Positions 1 through 9,087 of a stretch of DNA of 64,000 nucleotides are shown here, in pieces. The stretch covers positions 620,001-684,000 of the forward strand of contig NZ_JAVDUJ010000001.1 in the NCBI RefSeq assembly GCF_031456295.1, written 5' to 3'. The notes below the pieces were generated by a model. That model saw nothing but the letters and a program-made list of their open reading frames with translations. It had not been told where the DNA came from and made no database searches. Each line of letters begins with the position of its first letter. Position 1 is the first letter of the stretch. This DNA comes from Arcanobacterium_A hippocoleae (GTDB lineage: Bacteria; Actinomycetota; Actinomycetes; Actinomycetales; Actinomycetaceae). The position numbers and the translations under genes were made by a program.

Positions 1-99
1 AGCAACTTCCGCCACGAGCTTACCAATCTTCGCCGCTCCATCAAGCAGCGAGTAATCTGTATGTACATGCAGGTGCGCAAATGAATCTTGATTAGCCAT
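1..99 (-). CDS. dnaE: DNA polymerase III alpha subunit, N-terminal fragment
   Basis: First 33 codons only; the gene runs off the left edge. The ATG at 99 is followed by a PHP-domain start with the HLHVHTDYSLLDG pattern (residues 9-21), the metal-binding first motif of the replicative polymerase alpha subunit family C. The enzyme is the catalytic core of the replisome. It sits downstream of lspA-rluD, the neighbourhood also known from other actinobacteria. The reading frame is open to base 1. It could in principle be a paralogue (dnaE2/ImuC), but the linkage to lspA and rluD favours the housekeeping dnaE. Confidence 0.88.
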   Translation of the reverse strand, partial: MANQDSFAHLHVHTDYSLLDGAAKIGKLVAEVA

Positions 100-213
100 G
101 GTAATACTCTAAACCACCCCTCCTGGGAAATCTTTGTGAGTTTTCATAAAACAACACAAAATCAAGGAAAATCGAAATATTTCGAAATAATCACAGAGCA
201 AGTGAGCTAAAAT

Positions 214-672
214 TCATGATGCAGAACGCCAGATCATATCGCGGTGTTCGATCCCGGCGTCATAATATATTGCACCGTCAGTAAGCTCATATCCAAGGGC
301 AGCATAGAAGCCCAAAGCTTGTAATTGTGCCGAAATCTTCACTACTACTTGTCCACGTGAATCAGCAAAATGCTGCAGCGCATATTTTTGCCCAGCTTCC
401 ATCAGCATACTCCCGATTCCCATTCCGCGGGCCTGCGCTCTTACAGCCACCCTCCCGATATGTACTTGCCCTGGCTGATCAGGCAAAATCCGGATCGTGC
501 CCAGCGCATTTCCAGCAGTGATTGCCAGGAGATGAACTGTTGACGGTGCTTCATCGAAAGCATCTATTTCTTCGGCAATCGGCACATTCTGCTCTGCGAC
601 AAAGACCTCCTTGCGGATTTCAAAACACTGCGCTACTTGCGCTGGTGTATCTGCCACAACAACTTCAACCAT
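214..672 (-). CDS. GNAT family N-acetyltransferase (YjcF/ElaA-like)
   Basis: 152 residues, the normal size of a single-domain GNAT enzyme that transfers an acetyl group from acetyl-CoA to an amine. The N-terminal RKEVFVAEQNVP block (residues 20-31) followed by an acidic E-x-D-x-x-D stretch is characteristic of the YjcF/ElaA branch. The acetyl-CoA pyrophosphate loop R/Q-x-x-G-x-G/A is seen as ARGMGIG (81-87). It follows rluD by about 24 nt, so it is probably the last gene of the lspA-rluD operon. The substrate cannot be told from sequence. Confidence 0.85.
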   Translation of the reverse strand: MVEVVVADTPAQVAQCFEIRKEVFVAEQNVPIAEEIDAFDEAPSTVHLLAITAGNALGTIRILPDQPGQVHIGRVAVRAQARGMGIGSMLMEAGQKYALQHFADSRGQVVVKISAQLQALGFYAALGYELTDGAIYYDAGIEHRDMIWRSAS

Positions 673-696
673 TAATAGACTTCCCTTCCGAAATGA

Positions 697-1638
697 TCAA
701 AAATTATTCGGATCAAAACCAGTACGCAAATGCTCCAAAGAATTGTGCAAATCAGTTGGATAAGACGAGCTAAACTCAACGTATTTCCCAGTTATCGGAT
801 GCGAAAACCCTAATTTCACTGCATGTAGCCATTGCCGCTGCAGCTGTAATCTGGCCGCATGTACTGGATCAGCCCCATACATTTCATCACCCACACAGGG
901 ATGCTTGATCGCTGCCATATGTACTCGGATTTGATGTGTCCTGCCAGTTTCTAAATGTATTTCACACAGAGCTGCCCGTGGCATTACTTCGATCACATCA
1001 TAGTGTGTGATTGCATGCTTCCCATTCTCACGTACGCCCATTTTCCATTGATGCCGGTAATCTCGTCCGATTGGAGCATCAATCGTGCCGCTAAGCGGAT
1101 CAGGCAAACCTTGCACCAAAGCATGGTAAATTTTCGTTACCGTCCGTTCCTTAAAAGCACGCTTCAAAACCGTATATGCTTGTTCTGATTTCGCCACCAC
1201 CATACAACCGCTAGTGCCTACATCTAAGCGATGCACAATTCCTTTTCGCTCCGGCGGACCAGAAGTAGTAAGCTGCACACCAGCAGCAAGCAATGCGCCC
1301 AAGACATTCGGGCCTTCAAAATTTAATGACGCATGTGCTGCTACGCCTGCCGGCTTATCCACCACGATGATATCTGTGTCCTCATAGATCACTTGCATCC
1401 CGGGTACTGGAGTTTCCTGTGGCTGCTCAGCAGGTGGCGCAGGAATATCGACCTCAATTACACACTGCATTGAAATCCGCAGCGCAGACTTTGCCACTAC
1501 TTGCCCATCTAGCCACACCTTTTGATCAGCTACCAAATCTGCACACTTTGTACGAGATATCCCAGTGAAACTCGAAAGAACTGCATCGATCCGCATCCCG
1601 ATGAAATCTTCCGGCACAAGATAGCTGCGCAGTGTCAT
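697..1638 (-). CDS. rluD: 23S rRNA pseudouridine synthase, RluD family
   Basis: 313 residues. An N-terminal S4 RNA-binding domain (about 15-60) precedes the pseudouridine synthase catalytic domain. The RluA/RluD signature is GIVHRLDVGTSG, with the catalytic aspartate at D139. The family isomerises specific uridines in large-subunit rRNA (RluD: helix 69). The ATG overlaps the lspA stop codon as ATGA, so translation is probably coupled to lspA, an order conserved in many bacteria. Assignment to RluD rather than RluC is by gene context. Confidence 0.93.
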   Translation of the reverse strand: MTLRSYLVPEDFIGMRIDAVLSSFTGISRTKCADLVADQKVWLDGQVVAKSALRISMQCVIEVDIPAPPAEQPQETPVPGMQVIYEDTDIIVVDKPAGVAAHASLNFEGPNVLGALLAAGVQLTTSGPPERKGIVHRLDVGTSGCMVVAKSEQAYTVLKRAFKERTVTKIYHALVQGLPDPLSGTIDAPIGRDYRHQWKMGVRENGKHAITHYDVIEVMPRAALCEIHLETGRTHQIRVHMAAIKHPCVGDEMYGADPVHAARLQLQRQWLHAVKLGFSHPITGKYVEFSSSYPTDLHNSLEHLRTGFDPNNF

Positions 1639-2168
1639 GATGCGTCCTTTTGTAATGACGGATCTGCTTGCACAAATTCACGATCTGTAACAGCAGATTC
1701 CTCTTCCGCAAAGAATTGCATCACGATGATTATTCCAATCCCCGCCACCAGCGCAATATCGGCGACATTGCCAATAAACCATGTGCCATAACGAATAAAA
1801 TCAACTACGTGCCCAACTCCGAATCCTGGTTCACGAAACAGGCGATCAAGTAAATTTCCAATTGCTCCAGCCCAAATCACGGCAAGCACGTATTGATACT
1901 TCACTTCCTGCATTTTATGCATCACGTAAGGCATCGCACACACCACGATTACCGCAAAAACTGTGAAGATCCAAGTACTTGCTGCTCCCAGAGAAAAGGC
2001 TGCTCCAGAGTTAAAAATGAGCTTAAATCCGAGGAAATCACCCAGGAAGTCGATTCTCTGCCCGGCTGCAAGATAAATCAGCGCTAACTGCTTCGTGAAC
2101 TGATCGAGCGCCACCAACAAAAACACAATTACCAGCGAAATTAACCATGATTTCTTACTTATTTTCAC
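1635..2168 (-). CDS. lspA: Prolipoprotein signal peptidase II
   Basis: 177 residues with four predicted membrane helices (about 9-31, 62-85, 92-108, 134-153). The two catalytic aspartates of the family are visible: D123 in the VVDFI motif and D137 in the GNVADI motif; GNLLDR precedes them. It cleaves diacylglyceryl-prolipoproteins at the lipobox cysteine in the cytoplasmic membrane. First gene of an lspA-rluD pair with a 4-nt overlap. The terminator at about 2236-2275 separates it from the gene upstream. Confidence 0.95.
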   Translation of the reverse strand: MKISKKSWLISLVIVFLLVALDQFTKQLALIYLAAGQRIDFLGDFLGFKLIFNSGAAFSLGAASTWIFTVFAVIVVCAMPYVMHKMQEVKYQYVLAVIWAGAIGNLLDRLFREPGFGVGHVVDFIRYGTWFIGNVADIALVAGIGIIIVMQFFAEEESAVTDREFVQADPSLQKDAS

Positions 2169-2235
2169 GCTTTAAGAATATCAGTGCCACACCCTTTCAT
2201 TGAAGACGGAAAAGAGTTCAATGCAAGAAGAAAAC

Positions 2236-2275
2236 AAAAGATCCCGGCTACAGCGCTTGCAGCCGAGATCTTTTT
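2236..2275. terminator. Bidirectional intrinsic terminator
   Basis: The inverted repeat AAAAGATCcCGGCT / AGCCGaGATCTTTT has one mismatch and an 11-nt loop. On the plus strand it ends in TTTTT and on the minus strand in TTTTGTTTTC. It lies downstream of the 146-aa gene (minus strand) and just upstream of lspA, so it should end transcription of the former. Confidence 0.75.
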
Positions 2276-2381
2276 CACAGCCTGCCGATCAAGCTACTCA
2301 ATCAGCAGTGCCTTGTTATTTGGGAAAAGATTTCCGAACCCGATATCGCGAATGATCCCAAATACTTTTGCAATTCGGTTT

Positions 2382-2822
2382 TCATTTTGTACTTCCGCCA
2401 AGCATTTTTTTGATTTCCTGAAAATTATTCCGGTTGAAATGGAAAACCCCTGAGTTAGCTAAAGGCACTTTCCAGGTTTCACGCTTGCCGAGATATTGCC
2501 ACGTAATCTTTCCATCATCAAGGGATAGTTCAGCGAGTTTTTCTAGCGGATAAGATTGAATATGCTTATCCGCTAAATCCTTGAGTTCACCGATGGTTTG
2601 CCGGCTAGGATTGATGACGACCAGCTCTTTTGGGGTGAACGCAATAATCCTAATCCGTGACGCATCTATAGTTGCTGCAAGATTCGAAATTAGCAGCCGA
2701 GTAATCTGCCGGAGAATTGAATCATGAGGTTGAACTACCACATATGTATTTTTGCTCTCGATTCCTCGCGCAGCCAGAAGCGCTTCAATATCGTCTTTAC
2801 TTGGGCCTGAAAAAACACCCAT
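2382..2822 (-). CDS. Hypothetical protein, PH-domain-like
   Basis: 146 residues from the ATG at 2822, which is preceded by a near-perfect Shine-Dalgarno (AAGGAGGTAAGAGC). An in-frame start at 2846 has no such site and was not used. No signal peptide or membrane helix. After a short N-terminal segment there are alternating beta-strand-like stretches (IRIIAFTPKELVVINP, ITWQYLGKRETWKVPL) and a final amphipathic helix. This pattern resembles bacterial PH-like domains, but the fold is an inference. Flanked by hairpin terminators, so it appears to be monocistronic. Confidence 0.7.
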   Translation of the reverse strand: MGVFSGPSKDDIEALLAARGIESKNTYVVVQPHDSILRQITRLLISNLAATIDASRIRIIAFTPKELVVINPSRQTIGELKDLADKHIQSYPLEKLAELSLDDGKITWQYLGKRETWKVPLANSGVFHFNRNNFQEIKKMLGGSTK

Positions 2823-2964
2823 GCTCTTACCTCCTTGTTTGAGCATATTTTGTACTTAGCGCTATGAGAAGCACCCAGCACACGGCGATTCTAACATGCA
2901 GCCAAACAAAATATAGACTTGTGCCACACTTTGATCCGCATTTTTACTTATTCGTCCAAAAGTA

Positions 2965-2995
2965 GTGGGCACTACCTGATCACGGTAGTGCCCAC
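2965..2995 (-). terminator. Terminator after divIVA
   Basis: Perfect 12-bp stem GTGGGCACTACC / GGTAGTGCCCAC with a 7-nt loop, 22 nt beyond the divIVA stop. On the minus strand it is followed by TACTTTTGG, a modest U-tract. Confidence 0.78.
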
Positions 2996-3016
2996 ATCAA
3001 ATCAATACAAGCAAAC

Positions 3017-3613
3017 TTAGATATTGCTGTTTGCGCTCTCCACATTCTGCAGCAAAGACTCAAGGTAATGCTTCAAACGGGAACGATAATCACGCTCAAA
3101 TTCACGCAGCTCAGAAATCTTGCGCTCCACTACAGAACGCTCTTCCTCAAGCTTAGTCATTGTGCGATTATGGACTTCCTCAGCTTCAGTGATGATCCGC
3201 GTACGCTCAGCCTCAGCTTCGGAAATCATCCGATCAGACTCAGCCTTACCATTGGCAATATATTCATCATGCAGACGCTGTGCCAATGCCAACATGCCAG
3301 TAGCATTCTTTGCATCATCGCTATGCTCAACAGGCTGCACCGGAGCAAATGTAGCAGTTTGGCTGGCTGCGGTTGGTTCTGCTGATCCCATTGATGGCGC
3401 AATGTGCCCTGCTGCTGTTTCAAGTTCCGTAACGCGCGCCTGCGTACCTTGTAGCTGTGCTTCCAGCTCTGCCTTTTCTTTGGTGAGCTGTGCGATCGTT
3501 TCAGCTACCTGGTCGAGGAAAAAATCGACTTCATCCTGGTCGTAGCCTTCTTCTACGCGCTTCGGCTCCTTAAAACGCATATTTACAACATCGTGTTCTG
3601 TCAGCAATGCCAT
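3017..3613 (-). CDS. divIVA: DivIVA/Wag31 polar growth protein
   Basis: 198 residues. The N-terminal DivIVA domain (FKEPKRVEEGYDQDEVDFFLDQV, residues about 14-36, shown as its core positions) is followed by a coiled coil (about 38-66), a Ser/Thr/Ala-rich linker (about 68-100) and a second long coiled coil (about 105-185). In actinobacteria this protein marks negatively curved membrane at cell poles and septa and directs apical peptidoglycan synthesis. It lies at the end of the dcw cluster after yggT, the usual position. A terminator follows. Confidence 0.95.
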   Translation of the reverse strand: MALLTEHDVVNMRFKEPKRVEEGYDQDEVDFFLDQVAETIAQLTKEKAELEAQLQGTQARVTELETAAGHIAPSMGSAEPTAASQTATFAPVQPVEHSDDAKNATGMLALAQRLHDEYIANGKAESDRMISEAEAERTRIITEAEEVHNRTMTKLEEERSVVERKISELREFERDYRSRLKHYLESLLQNVESANSNI

Positions 3614-3803
3614 TTGTATTCCTTATTAAGTGCGGTTTCTTGTCTGCGAGCAACTTTCACATCAGTCACTTCAGTACAAAATGTTTACATGCTCTTTCTT
3701 ACCATATAAAAGTTAAAGAACGCTACACAAATGTTATATTTCGGATCAAAAATACTGCAATTCATGATCACAATATCTGCAAAACCCAATATTTTCAGGA
3801 CTT

Positions 3804-4094
3804 TCAACCAATCCCGAAAATAACTATCCGCTGCAATATTAAAAGTCCAACAAAGAGCACTAAAAAGCCCACATCTAAGGAAATCATGCCAAGACGAATC
3901 GGTGGAATAAATCGTCCCAGGAATCTTAGTGGAGGATCCGTCAATCGATAGACAAGATTCGCAGCAATTAAAACAAAACCTTTCGGCTCCCAACTACGCG
4001 CAAAAATTTGCACAAAATCTAATACAACACGAGCTAAAAGCACGAAATGATACAGCGAAAGCAGCCATAAAACACCATATAGCACAAAATTCAA
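3804..4094 (-). CDS. YggT family membrane protein
   Basis: 96 residues with two hydrophobic blocks (about 4-28 and 73-94) and the conserved RLTDPPLRFLGRFIPP stretch between them, diagnostic of the YggT family. Its position between sepF and divIVA is conserved in Gram-positive dcw clusters. The family is thought to take part in membrane or septum organisation and osmotic tolerance; the biochemical activity is unknown. It is separated from divIVA by about 190 nt of AT-rich sequence. Confidence 0.92.
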   Translation of the reverse strand: MNFVLYGVLWLLSLYHFVLLARVVLDFVQIFARSWEPKGFVLIAANLVYRLTDPPLRFLGRFIPPIRLGMISLDVGFLVLFVGLLILQRIVIFGIG

Positions 4095-4191
4095 ACTGTG
4101 AGTTCACCGCCTAAATGAAATAATAAAGTTTAATTCCCTCAGTAAAATACATTCAGGATATCTACCCTACATTAAAACACCAGGCATTGAA

Positions 4192-4614
4192 TTAGCGAGT
4201 GAAATCGTGTTGATTCGACTTTCCCTGCGATTCAAGCTTCACATAATTCGGAGTCAATAAAAAGACATCTTCAGATACACGCGAGAATGCGCCCTCAAGC
4301 CCAAAGCAGAGCCCCAGCGCAAAATCAACAATGCGTGCCCGATCCGCATTATCAGCCTCACTGAGATTCAGAATTACAGGAGTACCAGAGCGAAACTCTT
4401 CCGCAAAATCACGAATATCAGCATAGGATGCAACCCATTGCGTTACTATACGTGAAATTTCTGCATCAGCTACCGAATGCAATTGCCCTACGGGAGCTTC
4501 CTCATATTCATCAACTTCTTGTGATTCCTGATAATCGTCAAACTCTGACTCTTCATATTCGTATTCATCTTCAAAAGAGGCTGCTTGCTTATTCAGCCGA
4601 TCTAGAAAACTCAT
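4192..4614 (-). CDS. sepF: Cell division protein SepF
   Basis: 140 residues. The short N-terminal membrane-targeting segment (MSFLDRLNKQA) is followed by an acidic, Tyr-rich linker (about 15-45) and the SepF core (about 55-130), including PVILNLSEADNADRARIVDF. SepF anchors FtsZ to the membrane and is essential in actinobacteria, which lack FtsA and ZipA. It lies immediately after ftsZ with about 290 nt between; the ylmE and pgeF genes often found in that gap are absent. Confidence 0.94.
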   Translation of the reverse strand: MSFLDRLNKQAASFEDEYEYEESEFDDYQESQEVDEYEEAPVGQLHSVADAEISRIVTQWVASYADIRDFAEEFRSGTPVILNLSEADNADRARIVDFALGLCFGLEGAFSRVSEDVFLLTPNYVKLESQGKSNQHDFTR

Positions 4615-4815
4615 TGGAACTCCTTAGCTCAATACATCTTCCACGCTAGCGAAGCTTTCATGGATGAAGCATTATTTTTACGGTGTGTCTTTGATTCACC
4701 CTTTTATCGTCACCATTAGAAATCTGCAAAACACTAAGGATTCAGAATCTAGGAAACAAATCTGGATTGCGAGTCACACCCTGCCTCGCATTTCGCGTAT
4801 CGGAAATTAAATGAT

Positions 4816-4857
4816 CCTTTCGGCGCCGTCAGCGGGTAGAACTGCGGCGCCGAAAGG
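4816..4857 (-). terminator. Strong hairpin between ftsZ and sepF
   Basis: Perfect 13-bp stem CCTTTCGGCGCCG / CGGCGCCGAAAGG with a 16-nt loop that can add a short CAG/CTG pair. It lies 47 nt beyond the ftsZ stop on the transcribed strand. There is no long U-tract, so it may terminate partially or stabilise the 3' end of the ftsZ mRNA. Confidence 0.65.
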
Positions 4858-4903
4858 TGGCTTAGTAAATCATCCACTCAATACTTTGCAAAGTGACAAA
4901 ATT

Positions 4904-6142
4904 TTATTCGTCATCAGAAAGCAGGAAATCCGGGATATCGATCGACGGACGCCCCGGCTTCTCGTACCTGAATGGTTGCTCTGGCTGGTAAGGTGTTTCA
5001 AAATCACGCCCTTGCACATGCGGAGCAGCAGGCGTAGCTATCGCGCCGTTCACAATTGGACGTGGTGCCACTCGTTCTGGCGCACCGCCAGGTAAATCGT
5101 ATTCATCGAGCTGCGGCACCGTCGGTACTGCAGCGTTCCCCATCGGAGCATGTTTGCCTGGAGTCGTGATCGGCATTTCACCAGGCATCGTGTAATCTTC
5201 AGATTCATCAAAACCGGCCGCGATCACCGTCACACGAAGTTCATCACCAAGTGATTCATCAATAATTAAACCAACAATAATATTTGCGTTTGGATCTACC
5301 GACTCTTTCACAAGCGTGGAAGCTTCTGAGAATTCGAGCAAACTCAAATCTGTTGAGGCTGTGAATGCCAGGAGCACGCCATGCGCCCCATCAATACTCG
5401 CTTCTAGCAGTGGCGAAGAAATCGCATTCTCGGTAGCCTTTACTGCACGGTCTGGGCCACTTGCGCTACCAATCCCCATTAATGCCGTACCTGCGTCCTT
5501 CATGATTGCTTTTACATCCGCAAAATCGAGATTTACTTCGCCCGGTTTCGTGATCAGATCTGAAATTCCTTTCACCCCTGAATGAAGTACTTCATCAGCC
5601 ATCCGGAAAGCTTCAATCACACCCAGCTTACTATCAGAAATCTGCAGCAAACGATCATTTGGAATCACAATCAAAGTATCGACAGCAGCGCGTAGTTCAG
5701 CAATACCAGCATCCGCATTCCGCGTACGCTGTGGCCCTTCAAAACTAAATGGACGGGTCACCACGCCTACCGTCAAAGCGCCTGAATCGCGGGCAGCTTT
5801 GGCGACCACTGGCGCAGCACCTGTACCAGTGCCGCCACCTTCACCAGCAGTCACAAAGACCATATCGGCTTGACCAATCGTTTGTGTGATCAAATCGAGA
5901 TTTTCTTCTGCTGCACGACGCCCAACAGATGGATCAGCACCGGCTCCGAGCCCTTGAGAGACATCTCTGCCGATATCAAGCTTTGTTTCAGCCTCTGATT
6001 TTGTCAATGACTGATTATCGGTATTTACCGCGATAAATTCCACCCCGGCAAGCCCGTCTTGAATCATTCGATCGACGGCATTTACACCGCCACCACCAAC
6101 GCCGATAACTTTGATATCAGCAGCATTTTTTGAGACTCCCAT
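4904..6142 (-). CDS. ftsZ: Cell division GTPase FtsZ
   Basis: 412 residues from the ATG at 6142, preceded by AAAGGGTAGCA. A TTG seven codons upstream is in frame but has a poorer site. The tubulin signature GGGTGTG is at 102-108 and the T7 catalytic loop NLDFADV at 204-210. A long Pro/Ala-rich linker leads to the C-terminal conserved tail IDIPDFL (about 401-407), which binds SepF or FtsW in actinobacteria. It polymerises into the Z-ring with GTP. Downstream of ftsQ with a gap of about 150 nt that may carry its own promoter. Confidence 0.97.
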   Translation of the reverse strand: MGVSKNAADIKVIGVGGGGVNAVDRMIQDGLAGVEFIAVNTDNQSLTKSEAETKLDIGRDVSQGLGAGADPSVGRRAAEENLDLITQTIGQADMVFVTAGEGGGTGTGAAPVVAKAARDSGALTVGVVTRPFSFEGPQRTRNADAGIAELRAAVDTLIVIPNDRLLQISDSKLGVIEAFRMADEVLHSGVKGISDLITKPGEVNLDFADVKAIMKDAGTALMGIGSASGPDRAVKATENAISSPLLEASIDGAHGVLLAFTASTDLSLLEFSEASTLVKESVDPNANIIVGLIIDESLGDELRVTVIAAGFDESEDYTMPGEMPITTPGKHAPMGNAAVPTVPQLDEYDLPGGAPERVAPRPIVNGAIATPAAPHVQGRDFETPYQPEQPFRYEKPGRPSIDIPDFLLSDDE

Positions 6143-6291
6143 TGCTACCCTTTGCCTTTCCAAAACCTCAAGTAGAACTTGAAGTATTTACTTGATAATC
6201 TCGCGCAAAAGGTAATGGGAATCGCGTGAAAATTCGAGGATTTCGTCGGCGTGTTGAAAAAGTCAAAATTTTTCTCCACGATCACGCAACA

Positions 6292-7518
6292 TTATTTTGC
6301 AACTGGAGCTTCTGGCAAAGACACATCAAAGCTGGTTTTCCCTGGTTCTGTCAGCAGCGAACGAAGGATCTTCGCTTTTACATCATTAAATTCGGAAATC
6401 CCCCAATTAACTGTGCGGTTATCGGTTAAATGAAATGAGAACTGCCCTGCTGGTGAATAATCTACCCGCGCAATCAGGGCACGCAGATCTGGTGCAATCA
6501 CATTCAACAACTCAAGTGCAGCCTGCACTACTTGTGCTTGATCTTTATTTTCAGGCACGGGCCCTAAACGCGGAATATTGGTTAAATCATTTGCACTCAC
6601 GCGCATCTTTTGCCCCGTAGCATTAACTGCCTGGCAACTATCACCTTGTGGAACACAAAACACCGGTTTCGCCATTTCTAAATTTATCCGCACCGGTGCC
6701 CCAAAGGATATTTCAAAATTCACGCTGCCAACTTCCGGGATCTGCTGCAGCTCCTGAGTAATTCCAGATTTACGCAAGAATAAAAGCGGCTCACCCGTAT
6801 AATTCTGCAAAATCTTAGCTACTTGCGCTGGATCGATCGTTGACGGTGGTGTTGCGCCTTGAACCTCGACCGATTCTGGATCAAACCGAGCAAATGGTGC
6901 AAAAAGCAATATCCAAAGCGCCACCAAAATAATTCCCAGTGCGCCAAAAGAAATCCCGATTCGACGATATCTAACTCGCCGCCTTTCGTGCTTTTTCTCC
7001 GCGATCCGAGCATCCAGGGAAACCGCCGACTGTGCTTGCGCAAAGTATTTTCTCCCCATCCGGTTTTTCTGCCCGCGCACCTTTTTTCGCACCGCACTCT
7101 TGCGCCTTATGGGAAACTTTGTGTAGAGATTCTGCCGCAAATCTTGCACAGTTCGCACCAGTGCTTTCAACCGCTGTGCTTTTGCATCTTCTGCAACTGC
7201 GGATTTATTTTCCGCCGCGGTAAGCGGTACTTGTGCAAGATTCAAATCGTCCGGATCTAGATCAGTATCAGATCGATCCTGACGCGCGTTACTCCGCACA
7301 ACTACATCTGAATATTCAGCTTCCTGAGCCAGATTCACTAACGGAGCCGTCGGTACAGAATCTGGCATTGTGCTCGTGGGGGCGGCACTTGCGATTTCAC
7401 CACCTGCCATACTTACCTCAAACTCAGCAGGCTGCGCAAAATTTCCCGTAACTGATGTATCAGGAAGCTGCTTCGAAGACTCAGAAAATCTTTTTCGCGG
7501 CTGCTTCGGTACACGCAT
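6292..7518 (-). CDS. ftsQ: Cell division protein FtsQ/DivIB
   Basis: 408 residues, long for the family because of a charged and disordered N-terminal cytoplasmic region of about 185 residues. This is followed by one membrane helix (about 188-210) and a POTRA domain (about 212-285) with the FDPESVEVQGA start typical of FtsQ. It is a bitopic divisome scaffold that recruits FtsL/FtsB and FtsW/FtsI. The ATG directly abuts the murC stop codon (TAAATG), with GAGGG as ribosome site, so the two are translationally coupled. Confidence 0.92.
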   Translation of the reverse strand: MRVPKQPRKRFSESSKQLPDTSVTGNFAQPAEFEVSMAGGEIASAAPTSTMPDSVPTAPLVNLAQEAEYSDVVVRSNARQDRSDTDLDPDDLNLAQVPLTAAENKSAVAEDAKAQRLKALVRTVQDLRQNLYTKFPIRRKSAVRKKVRGQKNRMGRKYFAQAQSAVSLDARIAEKKHERRRVRYRRIGISFGALGIILVALWILLFAPFARFDPESVEVQGATPPSTIDPAQVAKILQNYTGEPLLFLRKSGITQELQQIPEVGSVNFEISFGAPVRINLEMAKPVFCVPQGDSCQAVNATGQKMRVSANDLTNIPRLGPVPENKDQAQVVQAALELLNVIAPDLRALIARVDYSPAGQFSFHLTDNRTVNWGISEFNDVKAKILRSLLTEPGKTSFDVSLPEAPVAK

Positions 7519-8916
7519 TTAGTTTTCCCTCGTCCGCAATTCTTGCATAATCACACTACCAAGCTCAGTTACATCACCTGCACCCATCGTAAAGATATAA
7601 TCACCGGCAGCCGCCTTCGTTGCAATCATCCGTGCAGCTTCCTCCATCTCAGCCAGAAAGCTTGATCCGGGCAAAAGCTCGGCGATCACATCACCATCAT
7701 CGCCGTCAGCCTTCGTTTCACGTGCTGCATAAGCACGTGTAATCACAACACTGTCGGCTAAAGCCAGCGAGCGCGCAAATTCATGCTTGAAATTGGTTGT
7801 GCGCGAATACAGATGCGGCTGGAAAAGTACGTGCACTTTCCCTGGGCAGATTTCCCGTGCTGTAGTGAGTGTAGCTGAGATTTCTGTTGGATGATGTGCA
7901 TAATCATCAATTACTTTTATCCCCGCAACTTCACCGCGAATTTCAAAACGTCGCTCGATTCCGCGAAACGCAAACAGCCCTTGTGCCATTTGCGGAGCTG
8001 AAATACCTAATTCCAGCCCTGCTAACAGCGCTCCGACACCGTTGAGCAGCATATGTTTGCCTGGCAACTGCAAAGAAAGTTTCATTTCGGTACTGCCAGC
8101 GGCAGCGAAAATTCGCACAACTGCCGAATTGCTGCAAGCATCATCCGAATTTGCTGACGGATCTGCAAAATCCAATTGTGCATGTTTTTCACTGTAGTCC
8201 GGTTTTTCACCTATCCCATATGTTTGCACTCGAATCCCAAGTGCACTAGCTGCTTGCGCAAGCTGTGCGGCACCCGCATCATCGATCCCGCAAATCAATA
8301 CACCGCCGGGCACAATACATTTGGCAAAATCAAGAAAAGCCTGCGCAAACTTTTCTTTCGAACCATAATGGTCAAGATGATCCGGCTCGACATTCATCAC
8401 CACTGCGATCCGGGGGCGGTAATTTAAGAAAGAACCATCAGATTCATCAGCTTCAGCAACGATCACGCTCCCTGTGCCTCTGTAACCTCCAGAGATTCCA
8501 CCTGCAAGTGTGCTGCCGATTGCGCGTGAGGGGTCAAGCCCAAGATCTCCCAATGCAGATGCGATCAGTGCGCTAGTTGAAGATTTTCCATGTGCTCCTG
8601 CCACCGCAATAAAATCTTTACCTTCGCTGGCAATCGCCAATGCCTGCGAACGATGAATGATACTTTGACCGCGCTGTTTCGCGATCTGCAATTCCGGATT
8701 ATCCGATTTGATCGCAGACGAATAAACCACAACCGCATCTGCAGGCACATTCTTTGCATCATGACCGATTTGTGCAAGGATCCCGATTTTTGCCAAATGC
8801 TCAGTGTAAGTTGAAGCACTCCGATCCGAACCCGTCACCCTTGCTCCTGCAGCAAACAATAATTCGGCAACTACCGACATCCCTGCCCCGCCAATACCAA
8901 TGAAATGATATTGCAT
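7519..8916 (-). CDS. murC: UDP-N-acetylmuramate--L-alanine ligase
   Basis: 465 residues. The Rossmann-like start HFIGIGGAGMS (4-14) and a Mur ligase ATP loop GAHGKSS (107-113) are present, with Ala and Ser where many MurC enzymes have Thr. The DDYAHHPTE motif of the C-terminal domain is also visible. It adds L-Ala to UDP-MurNAc, the first step of stem peptide assembly. It follows murG by about 170 nt, in which only a weak imperfect hairpin (8988-9021) was seen. Coupled to ftsQ downstream. Confidence 0.96.
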   Translation of the reverse strand: MQYHFIGIGGAGMSVVAELLFAAGARVTGSDRSASTYTEHLAKIGILAQIGHDAKNVPADAVVVYSSAIKSDNPELQIAKQRGQSIIHRSQALAIASEGKDFIAVAGAHGKSSTSALIASALGDLGLDPSRAIGSTLAGGISGGYRGTGSVIVAEADESDGSFLNYRPRIAVVMNVEPDHLDHYGSKEKFAQAFLDFAKCIVPGGVLICGIDDAGAAQLAQAASALGIRVQTYGIGEKPDYSEKHAQLDFADPSANSDDACSNSAVVRIFAAAGSTEMKLSLQLPGKHMLLNGVGALLAGLELGISAPQMAQGLFAFRGIERRFEIRGEVAGIKVIDDYAHHPTEISATLTTAREICPGKVHVLFQPHLYSRTTNFKHEFARSLALADSVVITRAYAARETKADGDDGDVIAELLPGSSFLAEMEEAARMIATKAAAGDYIFTMGAGDVTELGSVIMQELRTREN

Positions 8917-9087
8917 CGTTCTTGCCCCCAGCTTCCCTTAAAATATTTCGCTCTCACATCAAATCCAGGCGTGCCATTCCACGCATTGCATCGTTAGCTC
9001 AATCAACAGCTACGCTGATGCACAGAAAATTGCCCTCGACTCTGTCTCAGTAAAATCTGAATTTATACCTGATGATTCAACAATAAC

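Noticed and set aside
8988..9021. Hairpin between murG and murC
   Set aside because: Imperfect stem with a large internal loop and no U-tract; too weak to call a terminator.
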